Source: Rhyzopertha dominica
Lineage: Eukaryota; Arthropoda; Insecta; Coleoptera; Bostrichidae
Direction of reading: 5' to 3'
Assembly: GCA_025024175.1 (NCBI GenBank)
Contig: QCXZ01000137.1
Coordinates: 24,862,001-24,926,000, forward strand
DNA length: 64,000 nucleotides
The stretch's first letter is position 1, and each line of letters begins with the position of its first letter. Under the pieces are notes generated by a model. It made no database searches. It saw only the letters and a program-made list of their open reading frames with translations, and was not told where the DNA came from. Below, in pieces: positions 49,840 through 59,725 of the stretch. The position numbers were made by a program, and so were the translations under genes.

Positions 49840-50495
49840 ATACGCTAGTTATTTGACCGGCCGGCGCGGTAGGCGTATGCAAAATGTCAGAACAATCGCA
49901 ATATCCAAAAAATAGTTAATTGTATAATCTAAGGGCTTATCTTAAGGGATTACATTAAATAAACCTTCCTGCATAAAGAAGCGGCCACTTAATTGCAAGA
50001 CGTCTGACGTCACGGCCAGTATGTTCGCGTTTTGGCGGTCCCTCTAAATATTCACATTTTTAATATTAAAAATACACCTTACGATCAATTTTTTTTAATT
50101 TATAAGCTGTCACAGCTGTTTTGTGTTAGATGCTACTTATTAATATGCAATTTAATAAAATATAAATACATGGCTAATACCCAATTGTGGGCTTACTTCA
50201 AATATAAAAGATCTAAACCGTGTTTGCATTCTTATAGGAGATAAGAGTCCTGCCCAGGGCACGGATGTTATGTATGAGTGTTTTTCTATCATTTGCAATA
50301 ACCTAATAAGCTGGCTAATTGTCCAAAACATGGTAAAGACCATTAATATAAAAAAATAAAACCACAATCACTAGTAGTTCTCTACATTACCGATAAATGT
50401 TAGCTTGATGTGTTCCCACTGCAGTGTGAAGCACTAAAAGACTGTATATATTTAATCTTTAGTGCTTACGATGCGTTTGCCAAGTTCACGCGGCC

Positions 50496-51540
50496 CTTAT
50501 GCTTTCTGGAAACTGTCCCTTCATTACATTATATGGGAAGCGGAGACGACCACTAAGAAACACAATTGGTCAAACTAACAATATTATAGACGATTCCTTC
50601 AACTTAATACGGCAAACCTCTTATGCTTTCTGGAAACATTCCCTTCATTATAGCACAACGGAAGCTAAAACGACCACCGAAAACACAATTGATCAAATTA
50701 ACAATATTAGAGACCATTCGTTCAACTTAATACGGAAATCTCTTAAGCTTTCTGGAACCAGTCCTTTCATTATAGCCCAACCGAAGCCAAAACGACCACG
50801 GAAAAACTCAATTGGTCAAATTAACAATATTAGAGACCATTCGTTCAACTTAATACGGAAATCTCTTATGCTTTCTGGAAACAGGCCCTTCATTAAATCA
50901 CATCGGAAGCGGAGATGAGCACTAAGAAACACAATTGGTCAATCTAACAATGTTATAGACGATTCGTTCAACTTAAAACGGCAATCTTTTATGCATTCTG
51001 GAAACATTCCCTTCATTATAGTAAAACGGAAACTAAATCGACTACCGAAAAACACAATTGGTTAAATTAACAATATTAGAAACCATTCGTTCAACTTAAT
51101 ACGCAAATCTTTTATGCTTTCTGGAAACAATCCCTTCATTACATCACATCGGAAGCGGAGACGACTATTAAGAAACACAATTGGTCAAACTAACAATATT
51201 ATAGACGATTCGTTCAACTTAATACGACAATCTCTTATACTTTTTGGAAACATTCCCTTCATTATGGCACAACGGAAGCTAAAACGGCCACCGAAAAACA
51301 CAATTGATCAAATTAACAATATTAGACACCATTCGTTCAACTTAATACGGAAATCTCTTAAGCTTTCTGGAAACAGTCCCTTCATTACATTACATTGGAA
51401 GCGGAGACGACCATTAAGAAACACAATTGGTCGAACAGTATTATAGACGATTCGTGCAACTTAATACGGCAATCTCTTATGCTTTCTGGAAGCATTCTCT
51501 TCATTATAGCACAAAGGAAGCTAAAACGACCACCGAAAAA
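50496..51540 (+). repeat. 123-bp satellite array, forward block
   Basis: About 8.5 monomers, each starting at CTTATGCTTTCTGGAAAC; observed starts 50496, 50620, 50742 and 50865 give periods 122-124. Two subtypes alternate: one with CATCGGAAGCGGAGACGAC, the other with CACAACGGAAGCTAAAACG. Open frames across it are repeat artefacts. Confidence 0.85.
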
Positions 51541-51546
51541 TTCAAA

Positions 51547-52661
51547 TGCTAATTGGCGAACAAACACTTGATGAACACATCCAAGACTCTGAACTGTTTC
51601 AAGACAAATTCTTTAACATAATGTCACAAGTTGCTTAAGTAATTCAAGTAACAAACGATAGCATGCATCCTGAAGGAGCAGTACAGGCACGACTGAAGTT
51701 TTAAACTCCCAGACTAATAAGAAAACACATGTCAAGTTGCCAACAATTGCACTACTTTAATTTGATGGTAATTTTGCTTTATGAAGGTAATATAGTGACT
51801 CTTTTTTCTCATTAATTGACTGCAATGAAGAATTATCATATGTGCAAAAGCTAACGTACTTACGAGCTTCATTAAAAGAAGCCGTTGATCTTCTCTGCTC
51901 TCTTGAAACTACAGAAGAAAATTATAACATAGGGTGGTCAATCCTTCAAAAAAAAATATTACAACAAAAGACGTATTATTAATAATCACGTCCAAGCAAT
52001 GTTAGACATGCCAACTGTATATCGAGACTCATGTGTATCTTTACGTAATCTAATTAACACATTGCAAAATATTGTGCACTACTCAAAATCTCTAAATCAA
52101 CCTGAAAGCTGGGATGCAATATTCGTACTAATTATTATTTCCAAGTTAGATTTTAGTACCGCGAAGGAATGGGAAATCAAGTTAAATCAAGGTGAATCAT
52201 GTAACGATAAAGCTTCTAGTTTGTTTCAGCGTCTAAATTTCCTCGGTAGCAAATTGAACGTGCTAGAAACCATTTGATACAAAAAAGTTATAGAACCTTC
52301 AAAGCCAAGAACTACTAAAAGTTTTGCAAACACANATAATGTCACTTGTTTCCATTGCAACAAGTCTCATCCTATTCAAGTTTGCGAGGCATTTCTAAAA
52401 TTAGATGGAGCAAAGAGAAACAAATTAGTCCGTGATTACTTATTATGCATAAATAGTTGCTGAAACGAAAAAAAGAAAGCGAAGAAGTGAAACCCACTAC
52501 ATCAGGTAGCTATGAAGTAAATAACCAATCAAATACAAATGTAACTAGCTGTACGTCATCTCTCTCAGACACTCAAATTGTGCTATCAACCGCCAAGGTA
52601 AAAGCTTTTGATATACTTAACAATGATCATGACCTAAGAGTACTGTTAGACTTAGCTTGCA
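51547..52661 (+). pseudogene. BEL/Pao gag fragment (DUF1759-like) with zinc knuckle
   Basis: Frame pieces read KLPTIALL.FDGNFAL, then LSYVQKLTYLRASLKEAVDL and EENYNIGWSIL, then AMLDMPTVYRDSCVSLRNLI ... ESWDAIFVLIIISKLD ... EWEIKL, then CFHCNKSHPIQVCEAF, then QIVLSTAKVKAF ... LRVLLDLA at the start of a retropepsin. This is the gag-to-protease order of BEL/Pao retrotransposons. Stops and frame changes interrupt it. The sequence switches into inverted satellite right after LLDLACIKD. Confidence 0.75.
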
Positions 52662-54377
52662 TAAAAGATTTCCGTATTAGGTCGAACAAATGGTCTCTAA
52701 TATTGTTAATATGACCAACTGCGTTTTTCGGTGGTCGTCTTAGCTTCCATTGTGCTATAATGAAGGGACTGTTTCAGAAAGCATGAGATTTACGTATCAA
52801 GTCGAACGAATGGCCTCTAATATTTGAGCAATAGTGTTTCTTAATAGTCGTCTCCGCTTCCGATGTGATGTAATGAAGGGACTGTTTCCAGAAAGCATAA
52901 GAGATTTCCGTATTAAGTCGAACGAATTGTGCCTAATGTTGATAGTTTGACCAATTGTGTTTCTTAATAGCAGTCTACGCTTCCGATGTGATATAATGAA
53001 TGGACTGTTTTAGAAGGCATGAGATTTCCGCCTTAATAAGTCGAACGAATTGTCTCTAATATTGTTAGTTTGACAAATTGAGTTTTTCGCTGGTCGTTTT
53101 AGCTTCCGTTGTGCTATAATGAAGTAAATGTTGCCAGATAGCATAAGAGATTGCCCTTCTAAGTTGAATAAATCGTTTATAATATTGTTTCTTAATAGTC
53201 GTCTCCGCTTCCGATGTGATGTAATGAAGGGACTGTTTCAGAAAGCATAAGAGATTTCCGTATTAAGTCGAACGAATTGTGCCTAATGTTGATAGTTTGA
53301 CCAATTGTGTTTCTTAATAGCAGTCTACGCTTCCGATGTGATATAATGAAGGGACTGTTTTAGAAGGCATGAGATTTCCGCCTTAATAAGTCGAACGAAT
53401 TGTCTCTAATATTGTTAGTTTGACAAATTGAGTATTTCGCTGGTCGTTTTAGCTTCCGTTGTGCTATAATGAAGTAAATGTTGCCAGATAGCATAAGAGA
53501 TTGCCCTTCTAAGTTGAATAAATCGTTTATAATATTGTTTCTTAATAGTCGTCTCCGCTTCCGATGTGATGTAATGAAGGGACTGTTTCAGAAAGCATAA
53601 GAGATTTGCGTATAAGGTCGTACGAATGGCCTCTAATATTGTTAATTTGACCAACTGTATTTGTCATTGGTCACTTTAGCTTCAATTGTGGTGTATGAAG
53701 GGACTGTTTCAGAGAGCATAAGAGATTTCCGTATTAGGTCGAACAAATGGTCTCTATCTAATATTGTTAATATGACCAATTGTGTTTATCAATGGTCGTC
53801 TCCGCTTCCGATGAGATGTAATGAAGAAACTGTTTCCAGAAAGCATATTTCCGTATTATGTCGAACGAATGATCTCTAATGCTGTTAATTTTACCAATTG
53901 CGTTTTTCGGTGGTCGTCTTAGCTTCCATTGTGCTATAATGAAGGGAATGTTTCCAGAAAGCATGAGATTTACATATTAAGTCGAATGAATAGTCTGTGA
54001 TGTTGTTAGTTTGAGCAATTGTGTTTCTTAGTGCTCATCTCCGCTTCCGATGTGATGTAATGAAAGGACTGTTTCCAGAAAGCATAAGAGATTTCTGTAT
54101 TAAGTCGAACGAATGGTGTCTAATGTTCTTAGTTTGACCAATTGTGTTTCTTAATAGTCGTCTCCGCTTCCGATGTGATATAATGAAGGGACTGTTTCAG
54201 AAAGCATAAGAGATTTCCGCATTAAGTCGAACGAATGGTCTCTAATATTGTTAGTTTGACAAATTGAGTTTTTCGCTGGTCGTTTTAGCTTCCGTTGTGC
54301 TATAATGAAGTAGATGTTGCCAAAAAGCATAAGAGATTCTTTTTTTAAGTTGAATAAATCGTTTATAATATTAAAAT
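52662..54377 (-). repeat. 123-bp satellite array, inverted block 1
   Basis: Same monomer as 50496-51540 but reverse-complemented (CAGAAAGCATAAGAGATTTC ... CGGAAGC blocks). A three-monomer unit of about 350 bp is tandemly repeated, with TGTTTCTTAATAGTCGTCTC starting at 52835, 53186 and 53536. Confidence 0.82.
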
Positions 54378-54645
54378 GCATGTCTATGCTGTGCTGTCTA
54401 CACCTCAACCAACTGCAGATAATACTATTTCGCTGTCATTACAGCTCATCAGTGCAGTTTAGGTCTAGTGTAGACAACACAGCATAGAACTGGTTTTGCT
54501 TATATACCAAATGAGTTTGCAAAACTTTTAGTAGTTCTTGGCTTTGAAGTCTTATAACTTTACTATATCCAATGGATTCTAGCTTTTTCAGTTTGCTAGT
54601 GAGGAAATTTAGAAGCTCAGACAAAGAAGGAACTTCATCGCTTCC
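54378..54645 (-). pseudogene. Second BEL/Pao gag fragment, minus strand, inside the satellite
   Basis: The minus-strand frame SELLNFLTSKLKKLESIGYS plus LQSQELLKVLQTHLVYKQ parallels RLNFLGSKLNVLETI and the following gag residues at 52225-52340. It is bordered by satellite monomers on both sides. Its far end forms a hairpin (54382-54402 with 54469-54489) around TCTATGCTGTGCTGTCTAC. Confidence 0.6.
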
Positions 54646-55745
54646 ATTGTGCTATAATGAAGGAAATGTTGCCAGAAAGCATAGGAGATTGCATTTTTAA
54701 GTTTATAATGTTGTTAATTTGACCAATTGAGTTTTTTGGTGGTCGTTTTACCTACCTTAATGCTATATGAAGGAAATGTTTTCAAAAGCTTGAAATTTCC
54801 GTATAAAGTTGAACGAATGGTCTCTAAATTTTTTAGTTTGACCAAATGAGTTTTTCGGTCAAGTTAACACAGCTTCCGTTGTGCTATAATGTAGGAAATG
54901 TTTCCAGAAAGTTTAGGAGCTTGCCATATTAAGCTGAACGAATCGTCTACAATATTGTCAATTTTACCAATTGTGTTTCTTAAATGTCGTCTCCGCTTCC
55001 GATATGATATAATAAAGGGAATGCTTCCAGAAAGCATAAGAGATTGCCGCATTAATTTGAACGAATCGTCTACAATATTGTTAGTTTGACAAACTGTGTT
55101 TTTCACTGGTCGTTTTAGCTTCCGTTGTGCTGTAATGAAGGAAATGTTTCCAAAAGCATGAGATTTCCGTATTATGTCGAACGAATAATCTCTAATACTG
55201 TTAATTGGACCAATTGCGTTTTTCTGTGATCGTCTTAGCTTTCATTGTGCTATAATGAAGGGACTGTTTCCAGAAAGCATGAGATTTCCGTATTAAGTCG
55301 AACGAATGGTGTTTAATGTTGTTAGTTTGACCAACTGTGTTTCTTAATAGTCATCTCCGCTTCTGATGTGATGTATTGAAGGGACTGTTTCAGAAAGCAT
55401 AAGAGATTTTCGTATTAGGTCGAACGAATGATCTCTAATATTGTTAATTTGACCAATTGTANTTGTCATTGGTCATTTTAGCTTCAATTGTGGTGTGATG
55501 AAGGGACTANTTCAGAAAGCATAAGAGATTGGCGTATTAAGTAGAACGAATCGTCTATACTCTATAATATTGTTAATTTGACCAATTGTGTTTTAATGGT
55601 CGTCTGCGCTTCCGATATGATGTATTGAAGGGACTGTTTTAGAAAGCATAAGAGATTTCCGTATTAGGTCGAACGAATGGTCTAATATTGTTAATATGAC
55701 CAATGAAGGGAATGTTTTCATAAAGCATATAAGAGATTTCCGTAT
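54646..55745 (-). repeat. 123-bp satellite array, inverted block 2
   Basis: A further nine or so degenerate monomers in the inverted orientation, more diverged and with short truncations towards the right end near 55740. Two Ns occur in it. Confidence 0.78.
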
Positions 55746-58706
55746 TAATATGGAATTCATGTAGTTACACAACAGCGTTTTCAGCTTAAACCTGCACAAC
55801 TGCTCATTTTGGTTTACAATTTGAAGCAAAGGTTCAGTGTCTGGTATTGATAAGAATTTGGATATTCTCCAGCAATCGGGAGAAGACTACAATAGGTCAT
55901 CGCTCGATGCATGGATGGAAATGATGGGGCGGATTTTTAATATTTGCAAAAGCAAAGTCGGTGACAGCATCTAAAACTCATCTGACCAGCACCACCTATA
56001 CAATATGTATACACTTTCTGCCTACTTTGATATTAAGCTTCCAAGCACCAAACACATTTTTAGTTGTAAAAATCCTTCTTTATGAACTTAATTTATGGTC
56101 ATTTTTAAGTAACTATCGATAACTCCACTAAGTATCCCAAAGAATCGATTAGGTAGCGTTTCTAGTTCTGTGAGCAAAATCAAGTCTTACGGATTGCCGA
56201 TGGGTAGCAGCCCATGACGGCTATATAAATTTTAAACAGATTTCTTGTTCAGGTACTGGGTAAACTCAAGTTTTTACTTTAATTTTAATAGAGCCGCAAA
56301 TATTAACTTTTCAATTTAATGTCATAAATATAAAATTAACCTATAACAATTGTAGCAGAGCCGACCGCCAATTTTCAAGCTCACCTGCTAACGGGATGGT
56401 ATGAGATCTTCAGATATGTAAAAACATTGTACATTGTCGAATGGCACCTGTGCAAAGTTATAAAAACAGTAGCACTTCCAGTGACATAATTTTCATGCAA
56501 TTGAGAGATTATTTGATAATGAAATAAAAATTACGCCATTGGAGACCGTTTGATATGTACAAGTAAAAACGGTATGGGGGAATCGGGTTAGGTTAATCCC
56601 CCTTCCAAGGCCATGAAGTTGTTTTTTTTTTCAAAGCCCGAAAACAAAAATTACATTTCAGCTTTGAATATTAGAAACTGCGAGATCACATGATAGTTGT
56701 GAAAAAATATGCAGTCTTTCTTAAATAGATGCTGATATTAAAGCAGTGGCAGGAGTCAGTCAAATAAGATTTTTTTTACTTTAAAATTGTCCATCTCAAT
56801 AAAATATTATGTTTAAAAATCGTTGTCAACCTCCGTCCAGCTCAATATTCTGAATACGGCACCTCGTGCTGCCTGCACTGTAAATGAAGAAATATTCCAT
56901 TCCAAAAAAATAATGTTAAGTTTTTATAAATTTGAAAAAATAATATTGTTTTCACTTTGGTTAATGATTTCCAGTGTTTGTATTCGTAGGTTCTGGCTCC
57001 TGATTGTATTGTAATATAACGAATTGACTTTAAATTTAGGTCTTTTTCAAAACAATTCTTTATTTATTTTATAATTGACAAATTTTCATGAACCGAATGT
57101 AAGATTTATAATTTTGATATTAACATAAAATGTACCGTAGATGGCTCTAAGCAACCTTAAATTTCTTCAGATTGAATGTTCAATAATGAATTAAGCAAAA
57201 CCCAAACTAAAATAACTTGGAAAACATTTTAAGGATACTTCAAATTTGTGAAACAATATTTAATATAAGAAGTAAAGTACTTACCTAACTTACTGTGTAT
57301 TGTAACTTGCTCAAAGCATACTGAAATGTAATCCACACAAATTCACTTTAATGGTCCACTAAAATAACAAATATCAATGGCAAAATTATGTTAAATTGCA
57401 AAGTGAAAATTAAAACCTCCTATAAAATCAATTTATTTAAAATATATAATACAATGTTTTGTTTGTAAACTTACTTAGCCAGCTACAGTAAAAATATTTA
57501 TTGTCCTACGTTTATGTTGAAGCAACACCTCGTCTAAAATAGAACTAAGAGTAAACCATAGGTATTTCAATAATATAGTATTTCTAAATCAGTACTTTTT
57601 ACAAAGATATAAAAAAACCAGTTGGAAACAACCGCCTTACTGCTACATAAATAACTCTCATTAAGCAACTGATTTTTTTCGTGAAATATATTACATTTAG
57701 TAGTATAAAAATGATTAACAATTGAAAGACTCGAAAAGCAGAATATAAAATTTTGCTAAAGAAATACCAGTATATTTTTTAAAATTTTTAACACAGACAG
57801 TGGCAAATTACTATAAGATGTTTAAAAATACAATTAAGAATCACAGATTCGCAACTAAATGTTAAACTGAGATTTCCAAGAATCTGTAAAGCATTTTGAA
57901 CCTTAATGTTTCAGGAAAACAAAATCAAAAATTGTAAAAAGGGATGATAAAAATGAGGCATTTCGTCAAGGTGAAATGGTATCTACTAATTCTAACTGTA
58001 ATGATAAAACTAACAATTTTCAGTGACATATTTACAATATGTAAGCTATTCTATAAAATATTACAGACATGAAAACAATGGAAAATATGTGTCAAGGCAC
58101 AATTCGAAATACTGAATGTCATTTTTTTGCTCAGTAAGGCACTGCCATTCATGTTTCTATAGCGCGATTACTAAAAGAGCATAAATATACATTTCACTTT
58201 AACCCCTAGTAATCAGAATGGCCCTGATGCAATCATTTTAAGTTTCAAACTTAAACAGCAATAAACATTTGACAAAAAATTGAATAAAAGATCAACTTAT
58301 TTTGGTGTGTAAAACCTTTGAGCAAGTTCATATTTTAGTGAATCGATAACATCCAGCAAGTATCTTTCCAATGCAACCCATTTTATGACTGCGAGTTTTG
58401 GTATACATTTCTAAATCACCTAACACAACAGGGCTATTTTGTAAAATCTAGATCTCTGTCTGAAGGTTTTGATCTTGAATCAGTGAAACATTTGTTATGC
58501 TCTGAAGTCGCTTTTAACAACATTAATATATAATTTTTTGGTGGCATACCATCAACACAGCTTAAAACCAGCAACACAAATGGCAGTGACTAGTCATGAT
58601 TATAGCAAAAAATTAATGAGACCATTGTTTAAAATCACCACATACACTTTCTAGGCACTTTCAAAGGCAGCAATTCTAAGAACGTCCACTACATCTCACC
58701 ATTACT
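55746..58706. other. Between satellite and Notch stop: dispersed repeat plus Notch 3' flank
   Basis: 56125-56345 is the partner of the repeat at 28835-29050. The rest is AT-rich; the part next to 58706 should be the Notch 3' UTR, whose end I cannot place. No further gene is supported. Confidence 0.45.
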
Positions 58707-59725
58707 CTATATATAAATAGCATCTGATCCTTTATTGGTCTGATGTCCCGAAGATGTGTAAGTTGTGTTGGGACTCGTTATGTTCTCTGACCAGTCAGAA
58801 TTACACGAGTGTGGTGAGGAGGAGGACCAATGTCCCGGGCTCTCCGGGCTTGGTGTTGGAAAATTATCGGGCAGCAGATGCTGCGGAGTCGCATCCGAAT
58901 GCTGCGATGGGGGCGTCAGATAATAATTCTGCTGGTAGTGCTGGGGTTGCAGTGATGCGGGTGTCATACTGTTTGACTGCCCCGATGTGTAGGAAAGCGG
59001 CAGTTCGAGCCCTGCCTGGCTAAAATCAAAACCCATCTGAAGGTTCTGTGTTTGCGGGACTCCCCCGTGCTTTTGCTGTGTCGCAGCCCTCATGGCGGCT
59101 ATATGAGTTGGACTGGTTGGGAGAGAGGGGCGTGTCTTTGCAGGAGAGGGAGAACCGTTGTATGCTTGGGGTGACATGGACATGTTGGATTGCACAGAAT
59201 GTGGGGGTGATTGGTTAGAGTAAGGCGGACTAAGGGTGTTGGGCTGCAGTTGCCTCTGTTGCAACATCAGCTGTTCCTGGAAATTTGCAAGGGTGTTAAA
59301 AGCACTGTAGTTTTCCAGATTCAACAATTGATGCATGGGAGGGTTGTTCTTAACCACATCTTCATAGCTCGGTGGTTGTTTACTCGCTATTAGACCTTCC
59401 AACCCAGCAGGCAGGCCCATGTTCGAGTAAATTGAAGCCGTATCATACGGACTTGGCAAGTTTGTCATGGGAGACTCTACTGGACTTAACGTCGATGTTA
59501 TGGAGTCTATACTTTGTTGAACTTCTGCATGTTGAGGTTGAGTTTTCTTGTTTTGCTTCTTTACGCTGGGTTTCCTCCTTATGCTGCCCGTCGTGTTTGC
59601 ACCTTCTATTTCTGGGCTGTTTGGATCCAAGGGACCATTGTTCCCTGATTTGCTCGGCCTTTTCGACTTCTGCCTTTTTGGGACTATGACTGTTGGGTGT
59701 TGGATCAGTTGACCGGTTGGTGATG
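58707..59725 (-). CDS. Notch: Notch last coding exon: NLS, PPSY and PEST tail
   Basis: Acceptor CATTGCAG. It reads [33 protein letters not shown], a Gln/Pro/Ser-rich stretch, then [19 protein letters not shown] and a C-terminal SDAIYI with stop at 58707-58709. It lacks the long polyglutamine (opa) tract of the Drosophila protein. Confidence 0.93.

Larger units (their letters stand above)
48427..50186 (+). mobile_element. AATTGGGT-ended transposon carrying a THAP-like exon and a minisatellite
   Basis: Begins AATTGGGTATTA and ends TAATACCCAATT. Subterminal inverted pairs: ACCGCCAAAACGC (48566-48578) with 50027-50039, and CGTGACGTCA (48601-48610) with 50005-50014, both perfect. It encodes only a THAP-like N-terminus (48757-49110). 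The middle is replaced by a 284-bp tandem array. The block GTGACGT-N8-ATGTAAACA at about 48602-48625 is also present, with the same spacing, in the 13252-16605 element. Confidence 0.62.
46070..50494. mobile_element. 4.4-kb composite bounded by long inverted repeats
   Basis: 46070-46137 (GCCGCGTGAACTTGGTAAAC ... AGTCTTTTAGTGCTTCA) matches the reverse of 50428-50494, and 46475-46580 (GGGAATACATCAAG ... TGATTGTGGTTTTATTTTTT ... GGTCTTTACCATG) matches the reverse of about 50335-50425. The left arm has extra tandem units and the right arm an extra block of about 80 bp. Inside are a foldback element (47327-48423) and a THAP-bearing element (48427-50186). The right end abuts the satellite array directly. 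Target duplication not found. Confidence 0.6.

Noticed and set aside
50499..51446. Open frames of 110-139 codons with repeated peptide blocks
   Set aside because: They are translations of the 123-bp satellite (period near a multiple of three) and break whenever the monomer length changes.
58754..59689. Plus-strand open frames opposite the last Notch exon
   Set aside because: Shadows of the conserved minus-strand Notch coding sequence.
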